DNA of 50,121 nucleotides from Oligoflexia bacterium (lineage in GTDB: Bacteria; Bdellovibrionota; UBA1018): the NCBI GenBank assembly GCA_903898645.1, contig CAIUGE010000093.1:1-50121 (forward strand). Direction: 5' to 3'. Below the pieces are notes generated by a model. It had not been told where the DNA came from. It worked only from the letters and a program-made list of their open reading frames with translations, and did no database searches. Every line of letters starts with the position of its first letter. Position 1 is the first letter of the stretch. Positions 40,677-49,540 of the stretch are shown one piece after another. Made by a program: the position numbers and the translations under genes.

Positions 40677-42167
40677 ATGAATTTCCTTGAAGAGGATTTT
40701 CAATTCGCTGAACATACGCTCATTGTGAGCGATATTCATCTTGCTGACGCAGAAAAGAATAGCACAAATGATGCGCTTTGGAAGCGATTTAAAAAAAAGA
40801 AACATTTTATTGATAGAGATTTTTCTCGATTTCTTGAAATGCTCGATACAGAAATAACAGAAGTAAAAAAATCAAAAAAACCTATCGAGCTTGTTTTAAA
40901 CGGAGACATTTTTGACTTCGATTCTGTTATGACCTTGCCATCAGATAAGGTAGAAAATAGAAAATTTGACGAATTTCAGGACATGGAATTAAGTTGGCTC
41001 GAAAAAATGCGAGGTCTTCTTCCAGAAGAAGAAAAATCTCTTTTTAAGATGCGCGTTATGCTTGAGGATCATCCTGACTTTGTTCAAGCGCTCAAGCGTT
41101 GGATACAGAAAGGCAATCGTATTCTTTTTGTTATTGGTAATCATGATCTTGAGCTGCAATGGCCGATGGTGCAAGAAGAAATTTTACAGACACTTGTTGG
41201 TAGTTCGACGAAAGAAGAGTGCATTCGGTTTTGCGAATGGTTCTATGTAAGTAATAAAGATACTTTGATTGAGCATGGAAATCAGTACGATGCCTACTGT
41301 CTTTCTTCAAACCCTGTGAATCCTCTTGTGAGAAGCGGATCGCGTGTTTTTATGAGAATTTCTTTTGGAAATCTTGCGTCTCGATTTATGATTAATGGGA
41401 TGGGTTTCATGAACCCGCATAGTGGCACATTTCTCAAAGAGTCTCTATGGGAGTATGTTCGTTTTTATTATACGCACATCATTCGTGTTCAGCCTTTTAT
41501 TTTGTGGGATTGGCTTTGGGGGGCGTGTGTCACCTTGGCATGGTCGGTTCTTTTTGGTTTTTTGCCTGCATTATCTGACCCCTTGACTATTGATGTCAGA
41601 TTGCGTGACATAGCGAGAAAAGCAAATAGTGATTTTTTTATGGTTCTAAGGATGAAAGAAATACAGGTACATCCTGCAATTTTTAGTCCACTTAAGATAT
41701 TAAGGGAGCTTTGGCTGGATCGTTTTTTGCTTCTTTTCTTTCTTTTTTATATCAGTATCGATTTTGCAACGATAATTGCGATTTGGTTGAATATCTCTTT
41801 TTGGTGGTTTGTGGTTTTCTTTCTTATGTTCTTGCCTCTTTTTGTCTTCTATGCGCGATCAGTCGACTCTGAGGTCATGGAGACGCAAGAAGCGGCCTTC
41901 CGTATGGCACCTCTTGCGTCTCGTCTTGTGTCTGTTTCGCGCCTTGTGCATGGCCATACACATATTGCTATGTCAACCATGCAAGATGGCATCCAGGTGA
42001 TTAATACTGGTACTTGGTCGCCTGCATTTCACGATGTTGAATGCACGCAGCCATTTGGTAAAAAGTATTTTGCATGGATTCAACCAGGTGTCAATGGGGA
42101 GCGTGGGGCCGAGCTTTATGAGTGGCATCCGGAAGGGTTTGAAGTTGTTGTTCGTGACAAAATATGA
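40677..42167 (+). CDS. Membrane-anchored calcineurin-like metallophosphoesterase
   Basis: 496 residues. Metal-binding motifs of the calcineurin-like family are all present: VSDIHLAD (N-terminus), LNGDIFDFD (about 80), VIGNHDLEL (about 153) and VHGHTHIAM (about 423). Between the third and fourth motifs lie about 250 residues with hydrophobic stretches near 275-300 and 353-393, which look like membrane helices. So the catalytic domain is closed across membrane segments. The substrate could be a nucleotide, lipid (UDP-diacylglucosamine LpxH-like) or phosphoprotein; undetermined. The start is three bases after the HD-GYP stop, so they are co-translated. Confidence 0.82.
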   Translation: MNFLEEDFQFAEHTLIVSDIHLADAEKNSTNDALWKRFKKKKHFIDRDFSRFLEMLDTEITEVKKSKKPIELVLNGDIFDFDSVMTLPSDKVENRKFDEFQDMELSWLEKMRGLLPEEEKSLFKMRVMLEDHPDFVQALKRWIQKGNRILFVIGNHDLELQWPMVQEEILQTLVGSSTKEECIRFCEWFYVSNKDTLIEHGNQYDAYCLSSNPVNPLVRSGSRVFMRISFGNLASRFMINGMGFMNPHSGTFLKESLWEYVRFYYTHIIRVQPFILWDWLWGACVTLAWSVLFGFLPALSDPLTIDVRLRDIARKANSDFFMVLRMKEIQVHPAIFSPLKILRELWLDRFLLLFFLFYISIDFATIIAIWLNISFWWFVVFFLMFLPLFVFYARSVDSEVMETQEAAFRMAPLASRLVSVSRLVHGHTHIAMSTMQDGIQVINTGTWSPAFHDVECTQPFGKKYFAWIQPGVNGERGAELYEWHPEGFEVVVRDKI

Positions 42168-42191
42168 GTATGATGGAAGAGGAGGTTTTCT

Positions 42192-42419
42192 ATGAAAAAA
42201 AATATACATCCTATGGAGCGCGGAGCGCGGATGGCTGTGGGTCTGGGGCTCATGAGTCTGGCTTTCTGGGGTCCGTCTAATTATTGGTTTCTGCTTGGTG
42301 TCGTGCCATTGCTATCGGGTCTGATTGGTTGGTGCCCTCCTTATGCGTTGCTAGGAATAAGTACTTGCTGTAAGAAATGTGATTGCAAAAAATCGTCCGG
42401 TTGTTCTTGTGGTTGTTAG
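42192..42419 (+). CDS. DUF2892 (YgaP-like) inner-membrane protein with Cys-rich tail
   Basis: 75 residues. NIHPMERGARMAVGLGLMSLAFWG opens the DUF2892 pattern seen in the membrane part of the rhodanese YgaP. Two membrane helices follow, with GLIGWCPPYALLGISTCC at the end of the second. The C-terminus is unusually cysteine-rich (CCKKCDCKKSSGCSCGC, nine Cys in the last 17 residues) and could bind metal or sulfur. GAGGAGG lies six bases before the ATG. A separate rhodanese gene begins seven bases after its stop, so the two halves of YgaP appear as separate genes. Confidence 0.85.
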   Translation: MKKNIHPMERGARMAVGLGLMSLAFWGPSNYWFLLGVVPLLSGLIGWCPPYALLGISTCCKKCDCKKSSGCSCGC

Positions 42420-42426
42420 TCAGGAA

Positions 42427-42762
42427 ATGTATGTGATACTGGGGGCCATCCTGCTTTTTGCGGGGTGGCGTTTCTGGAGATCTTACGTAGTGCGACAGAA
42501 AGTCTTACATTTAGCGGGGCAGGATGTGCTGTTTGTTGATGTTCGGTCACCAAGCGAGTACAAGGCGGCTTCAAATCCGAAAAGTATAAATATCCCTCTT
42601 GATATTTTTTCAACGAAGATTGCAACTTTGAATCCTGAAAAAACAATTGTTCTATGTTGCGCATCGGGAGTGCGAAGCGGAGCAGCGGTATTGATGCTTA
42701 AAAAGGCTGGATTTAAAAATATGCTGAATGCTGGTGCATGGCAAAATACACTTGTTATTTGA
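42427..42762 (+). CDS. Rhodanese-like sulfurtransferase, membrane-anchored
   Basis: 111 residues. An N-terminal hydrophobic anchor (MYVILGAILLFAGWRFW) precedes one rhodanese domain: LFVDVRSPSEYKAASNPKSINIPL is the CH2A region, and the active loop is CASGVRSG with the catalytic Cys. It would accept and deliver persulfide sulfur near the membrane, probably with the adjacent Cys-rich DUF2892 protein. ATG 42427 has AGGA very close upstream; GTG 42433 has better spacing and is an alternative. The 3' end overlaps the convergent FecR-like gene by 8 nt. Confidence 0.87.
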   Translation: MYVILGAILLFAGWRFWRSYVVRQKVLHLAGQDVLFVDVRSPSEYKAASNPKSINIPLDIFSTKIATLNPEKTIVLCCASGVRSGAAVLMLKKAGFKNMLNAGAWQNTLVI

Positions 42763-43582
42763 CGTGACTGAGCGCTTCAATCTCAAATGTACGCAATTCT
42801 GATGTTTCTGATCCTTGCTTGATGCGCCATGTGTAGGTGCCTGCAGGCAGGAGAATGTTTCCTCCACGTGCATCAATAGTGGGATGGTGGGAGATGTGTG
42901 CCTCGTCTGTACGTTTGATCTCAATTTTTGGTGTTTCTTGGGATCGCCAGTAGAGCATAATGTTTATTTCTTCACCGCGATGAGTTAAGAAGTGTGCATG
43001 ATTTGATGGAGCTAGCAGCTCAAGCTGTTTATAGAGAGATTTTTCTTCTGGCAGAACATGTTCATTGCCGTCGGCGTCAAGAGCTATGCCGCTATGTGTT
43101 ATTCTATCGTCAACCTCAATGATGATGGGAGCCTTATCAATGATGAGAAGATCGTTATTGTGACGCATTGTTGCATCTCCTTGTTTTACAAGGGTTATGT
43201 GCGCTTTGTGAGGGGGGAGTTCGCCGATAAGGACATCAAGTGTGCAGGGCGGTACAGAACAATGGAATGTGCATGATCCGCGGTAAATTTTCAGGCAGAG
43301 AGGGCTTTCGTACTGAGTTTGGTAAGTATCCTGCTCAAAAAGGCTTACTTCGGTAGCAGGTTTGAGGACGATCTTGCCTTGTGGAAGTGTGATTTCAGCT
43401 GCTGTATTCATGGATCTTACCGCGTCACCGGGCTTGATGTGACCGGTTTTCAGGGGGCGCCAAGCAGTATGCCCTGCGAGAGAATACTGCGTATGCGACG
43501 ACACTGGAAGCGAGCGCGGCACTGAGGGTGGGTTCATGCAGAGCGCAATTCCTATAAGGGCCAGTAGGCAAAGTCCCTCCAT
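42755..43582 (-). CDS. FecR-like domain exported protein
   Basis: 275 residues. An N-terminal hydrophobic signal (LCLLALIGIALC) and then a FecR-type beta domain: GDAVRSMNTAAEITLPQGKI followed by VLKPATEVSLFE matches the core of the FecR family. The C-terminal half contains an Ig-like or beta-sandwich segment (ILLPAGTYTWRIKQG). Unlike true FecR no anti-sigma helix is visible, so it is more likely a periplasmic beta-helix/FecR-domain protein of unknown role. It is divergent from the HAMP-SpoIIE gene, 41 bases away, with a perfect palindrome between them. This pairing suggests functional linkage. No ribosome site; GATAAG five bases before the ATG may be a -10. Confidence 0.7.
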   Translation of the reverse strand: MEGLCLLALIGIALCMNPPSVPRSLPVSSHTQYSLAGHTAWRPLKTGHIKPGDAVRSMNTAAEITLPQGKIVLKPATEVSLFEQDTYQTQYESPLCLKIYRGSCTFHCSVPPCTLDVLIGELPPHKAHITLVKQGDATMRHNNDLLIIDKAPIIIEVDDRITHSGIALDADGNEHVLPEEKSLYKQLELLAPSNHAHFLTHRGEEINIMLYWRSQETPKIEIKRTDEAHISHHPTIDARGGNILLPAGTYTWRIKQGSETSELRTFEIEALSHVK

Positions 43583-43589
43583 GGAGTCT

Positions 43590-43615
43590 TATCGGTTAAG
43601 GGTAGGAAACCGATA
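43590..43615. promoter_or_regulatory. Palindrome between divergent FecR-like and SpoIIE-like genes
   Basis: Perfect 8-bp arms (TATCGGTT at 43590-43597 and AACCGATA at 43608-43615) around a 10-base centre, filling most of the 41-bp gap between two divergent genes. One arm overlaps GATAAG, five bases before the FecR-like start on the minus strand. The other overlaps GATAGA/TAGATT before the SpoIIE-like ATG. A dimeric regulator here could control both genes; a 5' hairpin is the alternative. Confidence 0.45.
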
Positions 43616-43623
43616 GATTACTG

Positions 43624-45549
43624 ATGCGTATCAAAAGTGTCCCAGGAGCAATAGGTATCATTGTGTGCGGTTCTGTACTTGGGACATCGGCGATCCTGTT
43701 GGGTTTTTTGCTCCCAGCGTACAATAGGGATCGGGATGCAGCTATTTCTGACCATCTTGCAGGTGAAATAGATAGAGCTTCAAGTGCGCTGGATCACCAG
43801 ATCCAAAGGGCACTGTTGCTGACGCGTGTTATGGAGTTTCGACTCCAGGCGACTCATAAAACGTATCATGAAGTATGTGATGAGGAGCTTGCACGTGCTC
43901 GATTGGAGGCGAGGCCAGATCTTACTTCAGGAGTTACTGCTAGCATTCCTGATGTGAGTGAGCTGAGTATCTATGAAATGCCGGATCTGACAGAAGAAGC
44001 GTACCGTCACATGCATAGTGTCTACCAGTATGGACCCATGCAGGAGGATCTTTTGACTGATCTTGATACCTTAGGGTGGGATATTCACCGATTTGTCAAT
44101 GAGTCAGCATTGGTAGGGAGGCGAAGTGCAGATGGTGCGCTTTTACTGGGTGTGCTGATGCATTTTCAGGCAGGGGCTCGGCTTTATCTCTATGCGATGC
44201 GCGTTGATATAGGAAAGCTGCAGCGAGATGAAGTGCATTCACTTATGCATATCTATCTGACTGATATGCGAGGTAATGTGTTTATGTCTCGGATTGATAA
44301 GGATATAACAAAAGCTGGATTTTCTTTTGGTGTGGTGGCGTCGCGTATCTTTGATGAGCATCTCGTGTCCGGTATTTTTGATGATATCGTTTATTCTAAA
44401 ATTCATCCAGAAGCAGGTCTTCATGCACTTCTTGCATTTCGAAAATTGCCCTTTGGTGACATGTTGGTCATCGGTGTGACTCCTTACAGTATCCTTTTTC
44501 ATGAATTTTTGATGACTATGAGTCGCGCTTTGTTGCTTGTTGTGTGTCTTCTGCTGGGTGCTTTTGGGGCGGCATATATTGTGGGTCGGTATTTAATGAA
44601 AAATATACGAAGCATTGCGTATGCTCTTGAAAAGATGGCGCATGGATCATTTTCAATGCGTATTGCAGCGCCCCAAAACATATCGTCTGAAGATATGCAA
44701 TCTGATGAGATTGCCCTTTTAGGTTCGGCTTTCAATTCATTTGCAGATAAAATGAGTGAATTGATGAGTGATGCACTGGATAGGCGGGATGCGCAACGAA
44801 AGTCCTCTTGGGAGGATATCACGCAGGAGGCTCTTCTGGGGTCTCAAGAGGCGGATACATCGAATGCTGTTTTTTCGGCAAGACGTGTTCTATGTGGAGA
44901 CTATTCTGGAGATTTTTGGTATCTGCGTCAAACGCATGGGGGTGTTGTGTTTGTGTTTGGTGCGCCAGCATCACGAGACATTCATGCCATTATTGACGTG
45001 ACGACCGTCAAGATTGCACTCGATCGTCTGATGCTCGAAACAAAGGATGAGCTTCCGTCGCCGAGCCTTATCATGAAGACAATCCATGAGGTAATTGTAG
45101 GGCGTGAGGGTTTTCGGTGTCTTGTGATCCATTTCATGCATGGACGTATTCGTCTCGCAAATGCTGGTTACACGCCGCCGATTCTTTATAGTCAGAAAAA
45201 GGTTCATGCAGCGGTGGTTCCTCATCCATTTGAATCGCTTGAGATACGTGATCAGGGGAGTATTCCTTTGGGGCTTGAAATGCAAGATGTGCCGCTTCTT
45301 GAGCAAGAGACAGGGCCTGGAGACATCCTCTTTGTCTGTGGACCGGGCATGTTTGATCTGAGGGATGCGCAGGGTGAGTCACATGCACCAAAGATTGTTG
45401 CTGATAGTCTTCAAGAAATAGTTGCAGGTACTGTGCAGACAGCATTAGCTGACGATTGTGAGAAGCGTGTTCGAGAGCTGCTGAAGCAGGAAAAAAATTC
45501 CTCGTCTTCATCGCGGGACATTTTCTTTTGTTTTCTTAAAACAAAATGA
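43624..45549 (+). CDS. HAMP-domain SpoIIE-type (PP2C) protein with degenerate metal site
   Basis: 641 residues. TM1 at about 8-32, a periplasmic sensor region to about 300, TM2 (LLLVVCLLLGAFGAAYIV), then a HAMP domain (MAHGSFSMRIAAPQ..DEIALLGSAFN). The C-terminal 220 residues follow the RsbU/SpoIIE fold: CGDYSGDFWYL, LANAGYTPPILYS, GDILFVCGPGMFD. The first acidic motif (GDYSGDF) is kept. The usual DATGHG is replaced by GAPASRD, and the usual TDG near the end by CGPGM, so two of the metal-binding aspartates are gone. It is therefore probably a pseudo-phosphatase that senses and binds rather than dephosphorylates. Divergent from the FecR-like gene. Confidence 0.8.
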   Translation: MRIKSVPGAIGIIVCGSVLGTSAILLGFLLPAYNRDRDAAISDHLAGEIDRASSALDHQIQRALLLTRVMEFRLQATHKTYHEVCDEELARARLEARPDLTSGVTASIPDVSELSIYEMPDLTEEAYRHMHSVYQYGPMQEDLLTDLDTLGWDIHRFVNESALVGRRSADGALLLGVLMHFQAGARLYLYAMRVDIGKLQRDEVHSLMHIYLTDMRGNVFMSRIDKDITKAGFSFGVVASRIFDEHLVSGIFDDIVYSKIHPEAGLHALLAFRKLPFGDMLVIGVTPYSILFHEFLMTMSRALLLVVCLLLGAFGAAYIVGRYLMKNIRSIAYALEKMAHGSFSMRIAAPQNISSEDMQSDEIALLGSAFNSFADKMSELMSDALDRRDAQRKSSWEDITQEALLGSQEADTSNAVFSARRVLCGDYSGDFWYLRQTHGGVVFVFGAPASRDIHAIIDVTTVKIALDRLMLETKDELPSPSLIMKTIHEVIVGREGFRCLVIHFMHGRIRLANAGYTPPILYSQKKVHAAVVPHPFESLEIRDQGSIPLGLEMQDVPLLEQETGPGDILFVCGPGMFDLRDAQGESHAPKIVADSLQEIVAGTVQTALADDCEKRVRELLKQEKNSSSSSRDIFFCFLKTK

Positions 45550-45574
45550 TAGAATTTTACCAAGGTCATTTTTC

Positions 45575-47208
45575 TTGAAAACACTACTTGCTATTCTCTG
45601 TTTCTCATTGACGCTCCATGCAAAAGACTTTATGCTCGATGATTTTTTGGCGCATAATGAGCTGTATGGTTTTGAGTTTGATCAAAAAAATGAAAAAGAA
45701 AAAGCGGAGAAAGAGGTTGATCTTTTTTTAAAAAGCTTTCCGCCTCGCCATGCATTCATTCGAATTAAAAAAGCCTATGAAGAAAAATGCAAAAAAAGTG
45801 ATGAACCAATTTGTCGTTGGCTGATTTCAACAAATGTTAAGAAAAAGTCATGTCCTGTTACTAGGCAGCAAAAAAAAATTCGCCTTGAAAGTCTTCAGCA
45901 AGCAATCAAAAATTATGATTTTGATACCATGATGAATGCAGATGAGTCTGATCTTGTGCGTATTTTTAGAGATATGCATCGTCACCAAAATGACGAATTT
46001 TTGGCAAAGATAACAGATATTTTCTTGCAGAAGATCGTTTCTTGGTATGCGCAAGATGTCTGTCATATTGCAGGTCTTGGATTCGCTCTGGGTATGCATA
46101 CAGAGGAGCTTTTCCCTGACAGTAAGGCGCGTGTTCTGGCGCAAAATCTCTATGAGTCAATCGTCGGGTGTCGTACTAAAGAAAGTGCCTATTCAGCGCG
46201 CTATAGGCTTGGGCTTTTGCGTATTTGGGATAAAAAGTGGCAAGGAGCACTCGATGTGCTGAAGGAAATGAGCGAGAGCACTATGCATAGTGACAAGGAT
46301 CCGGTCGTGCTTCGTGCTGAGTACTGGCGTTATGTGGCAGCTATTCAGTTGGCAAACAAACCGCTTGAAAATGCCTTGCGAGACAAATTACAAAAAGATT
46401 TCCCCCTGAGTTTGCACTCGCTTATTGTGACTCATGGGACGTATCAATCGCTTCCTGAAACAAAGTCTCTACAGGTGCGATCACTGAATGCGGGCTTGAA
46501 CGCGGCACTTCGTGTTATTGAGATCCTTCTTAGCCGTCAAGAAAAGTACTATGCCAAGCGACTGCTTGCTTTTTATGGACCGAAATTGAAAGAAGATCCT
46601 GTTGCGCTCTACAGTGCTGTTTTGATGCAGAGAGCAGGTGGGGTGCTCGAGAGTTTTAGTTTCTTATCCGGTGCATTTCGCCGTGAGCCAGGTGCCATTA
46701 CGAAAAAATCTCTTCAGATGATGTACCCGAAGCTTTTTGTTCATGAGGGTGGATTTGATCAAGCTTTGACGCTTTCTATTATTCGTCAAGAAAGTGCTTT
46801 TAATCCAGCAGCACATAGTCCAGCAGGAGCGTTGGGGCTCATGCAGGTGCAGTACGCAACTGCTAGAACACTCATGCGGCTTGTAAAAAACGGCTCTTTG
46901 ATCCTGAATTCAATATCCATCTTGGGGAGCGATATTTTCAGAAGCTGATGAAGCAGTACCCTGATAGCAGTTATGCACTTGCTGCGTACAATGCGGGGCC
47001 GAGGCGTTTGGACGAATGGGTAAGGCGGTACCCTGTTGACAATAAGCTCTTGTTTTTTGACCTCATCCCTATACGTGAAACCAGGGAATATGTCGCATCG
47101 ATCCTCAGAAATTATTTTTGGTACAAAACGCTCTATGCTGACACGCAGCCATCGCTCCATATCTGGAATGATGGCTTTTACTCTTGGTCGAAACAAAGTA
47201 ATCCTTGA
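45575..47208 (+). pseudogene. Slt70-like lytic transglycosylase interrupted by a frameshift
   Basis: Periplasmic peptidoglycan lytic transglycosylase, about 544 residues if repaired. TTG 45575 has AAGG nine bases upstream and gives a signal peptide (KTLLAILCFSLTLHA). A long helical superhelix follows, then the SLT domain: IIRQESAFNPAAHSPAGALG (catalytic Glu), LMQV. At an A6 run (46875-46880) the frame breaks; a seventh A gives KKRLFDPEFNIHLGERYFQ and then SSYALAAYNAGPRRLDEW in the other frame, to 47208. As written, the first frame ends at 46948 and lacks the AYNAG half of the active site. It may be inactivated, or the A6 may be a read error. Confidence 0.75.
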
Positions 47209-47239
47209 ACTCGAGCTCAGGTGCCCGTATCATCCTCTC

Positions 47240-48391
47240 ATGGAATTACTTGAAGGTTGTGTTGATGTTGTGCCTTATGAAGATTTGCGGCAAAAACTTG
47301 CTCGATCGAAGGAAACAGGCGTACCGCTCCGTGTTAAATTTGGCGCTGATCCATCTCGTCCTGATATGCATCTTGGGCATACCGTCGTACTTGAAAAATT
47401 ACGTCAGTTTCAGGATGCTGGGCATCGTGTTCAATTTCTGATTGGCAATTTTACAGCTCAGATTGGAGATCCAACAGGCCGGAGCAAAGCGCGTGTCCAG
47501 ATTGACGCAGGTGTCGTTGAGCAAAATTCACGTACCTATGAGGCGCAGGTATTTAAGATTCTTGATCGAACTAAAACTGATATTTTTCGTAACAGTGATT
47601 GGCTGTCTTCCTTACAGCTCAAGGATTTTTTGGGAATACTGCAGCATGTGACTGCAGGGCAGGTTATGTCGCGCGAAGATTTTTCGGTGCGTATGAAGGC
47701 GCAGCAGCCTATCTATATGCATGAGTTTCTCTACCCTATCCTCCAGGGCTATGATTCTGTTGTGCTCAAATCAGACATTGAGCTAGGCGGTACTGATCAG
47801 ACCTTTAATCTTTTGATGGGCAGGACGCTGCAAAAGGCTTTTGGACAAGAGCCTCAGGTGGTGATGACTATGCCTTTGCTGGAAGGTACGGATGGTATCC
47901 AGAAAATGTCGAAAAGTGCAGACAACATCATAGCGCTCGATGAGGATCCGCGATCGATGTTCGGTAAACTGATGGCGATTTCTGATTCTTTGATGTGGCG
48001 CTACTATGCACTTCTGAGTCGAGCAACTGATATACAGAAATTCCATCCGATGGAGGCGAAAAAACGCTTAGCAACTGAGATTGTGGATCGTTTTTCTGGG
48101 CAAGGCGCCAAGGAACGAGAGTACTTCGAGAGTGTTTTTTCCAAGAAAAACACCGTAGATGCAGCTAAGGACATGGTAGTTGTACCGGATGCAGAGGGCT
48201 GTATTGATATTTCGTCACTGCTCGTGGCAGAAAAGCTGATAACGTCAAAATCCGGGGTTAGGCGACTTTTGCAGCAAAAGGCTATCCGTGCAGATGGCGT
48301 TGTGCTGGAGCAAGCCCGTCTTCCTCTAGGCGATGCAAGCGTACTTCTGAAGGTGGGGAAGCTGATTGTTTTACGGTTGATAAAAAAATAG
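47240..48391 (+). CDS. tyrS: Tyrosyl-tRNA synthetase
   Basis: 383 residues, cytoplasmic class Ic aminoacyl-tRNA synthetase that charges tRNA-Tyr. The HIGH motif appears as HLGH in GADPSRPDMHLGHTVVLEKL; KMSKS is intact in GIQKMSKSADN. FLIGNFTAQIGDPTGRSKAR and ELGGTDQTFNLLMGR are typical of the TyrZ-like subgroup. The C-terminal S4 domain (LLVAEKLITSKSGVRRLLQQKAIRADG) binds tRNA. ATG 47240 (MELLEGC) fits the family; no strong ribosome site is visible, only AGGTG about 14 bases before. It follows the transglycosylase gene by about 30 bases. Confidence 0.95.
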   Translation: MELLEGCVDVVPYEDLRQKLARSKETGVPLRVKFGADPSRPDMHLGHTVVLEKLRQFQDAGHRVQFLIGNFTAQIGDPTGRSKARVQIDAGVVEQNSRTYEAQVFKILDRTKTDIFRNSDWLSSLQLKDFLGILQHVTAGQVMSREDFSVRMKAQQPIYMHEFLYPILQGYDSVVLKSDIELGGTDQTFNLLMGRTLQKAFGQEPQVVMTMPLLEGTDGIQKMSKSADNIIALDEDPRSMFGKLMAISDSLMWRYYALLSRATDIQKFHPMEAKKRLATEIVDRFSGQGAKEREYFESVFSKKNTVDAAKDMVVVPDAEGCIDISSLLVAEKLITSKSGVRRLLQQKAIRADGVVLEQARLPLGDASVLLKVGKLIVLRLIKK

Positions 48392-48463
48392 GCGTCCTTT
48401 CGCGTATTGTAATGCATTCTGAGTGGTACAGAACGTGCATGAAGGTGTGTGGGTGGTTAACTC

Positions 48464-49540
48464 ATGTTGTGTATTATAGCGGTATGTTGGCATCTAGCGT
48501 TTGCAGCGGGAGAGGGTGATGTTGCATCTGCATTAGCAGGTCTTCGTATTGCAGGTGAGGTCCCTGCTCCAGCTGTGCCTGAGTTGCCTTCTGCGATATT
48601 GTCTAATATTCTCAAGCTTCTGTCTCAACAAGATAGGCTAACGGCTGCGCCTACATGTCGAGAGGCTCATGCCGTAGTGCAAAGTCTTGCGCTCACTGAC
48701 CCTGTTTCGTTTGGTCTTGAAGACCCTGATGAAATGGTAGCAATGCATGTGAGTGCCGCAATTTGTCAAGATGCGGCCGCATTGACCCGTCTCATGCAGA
48801 GTATATCGAAGAATTCGACGAATCAAAGCGTCTTGGTGTTTCCGCCTGTTGCCTGTGCGCCCATTGTGATCCCTGGTAACATTCGAGCTTTGAAGCTTAT
48901 TGGAACTGAGAGAGAGGGTGTGCGTACATCGTTTCCATCTATAGATGTTCAAAATCCCGATGCGAGCGTTCATGCGGTGCCTTCTAGTCGCTATAGGGTT
49001 TCTTTGGATGGTGTGACCATTTTTGAAAAGTTTTATGTTGATGGAGGGTCGGTCCTTGTGAAGAATTGTGTGATAGCTGATGGTTCGCCACCAGTGCAGC
49101 ATGTGGAAAAGGGGCTTCGTTTAGTGTATGGAGTAGATATTGATAATGCACGGGTTTGGTTCCAGGATTCGAGTATCAGACATCTTGTTGGTGTGCACGG
49201 TGAATTGAAAGATATTGCACTGCGGAATACTCGTGTACAGGGAGAAGGTATGTTTGGTTTGGATGTAAAAAAGGGTTCGCCATATGAGAGGGGATTCTAT
49301 TCTGGTCGTTCCCAAGGAGGCGACATGGATAACTTTTATCGTGTATATGGCCGCGATGCGCTTTTGATAGCGCTCTTTAAGGGTGCTAGGGCGGATATAT
49401 TTTCTGGACAGACTGAGGGGCTTCCGCGATTTGTGGGTATGCGCCATGAGGATGTGTCCCCTGGGGGGCCGCGGCCTTCACTTAGGGTATTTTTTCTGCC
49501 TGATTCTTATCCGATGTTGCGAAGTGTGCGTGACTGGTGA
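48464..49540 (+). CDS. Exported F-box-like protein, function unknown
   Basis: 358 residues. Signal peptide (MLCIIAVCWHLAFAA) and then, at about 39-72, an F-box-like helical motif: ELPSAILSNILKLLSQQDRL followed by AAPTCREAH. The remainder is beta-rich (YRVSLDGVTIFEKFYVDGGSVLVKN), perhaps a small right-handed beta-helix, and matches nothing I recognise. Together with the F-box/LRR protein at 26613 it suggests a family of exported proteins with eukaryote-like motifs, possibly effectors. A GGTGG seven bases before the ATG may act as ribosome site. The gene is monocistronic between tyrS and a gene-poor end. Confidence 0.6.
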   Translation: MLCIIAVCWHLAFAAGEGDVASALAGLRIAGEVPAPAVPELPSAILSNILKLLSQQDRLTAAPTCREAHAVVQSLALTDPVSFGLEDPDEMVAMHVSAAICQDAAALTRLMQSISKNSTNQSVLVFPPVACAPIVIPGNIRALKLIGTEREGVRTSFPSIDVQNPDASVHAVPSSRYRVSLDGVTIFEKFYVDGGSVLVKNCVIADGSPPVQHVEKGLRLVYGVDIDNARVWFQDSSIRHLVGVHGELKDIALRNTRVQGEGMFGLDVKKGSPYERGFYSGRSQGGDMDNFYRVYGRDALLIALFKGARADIFSGQTEGLPRFVGMRHEDVSPGGPRPSLRVFFLPDSYPMLRSVRDW

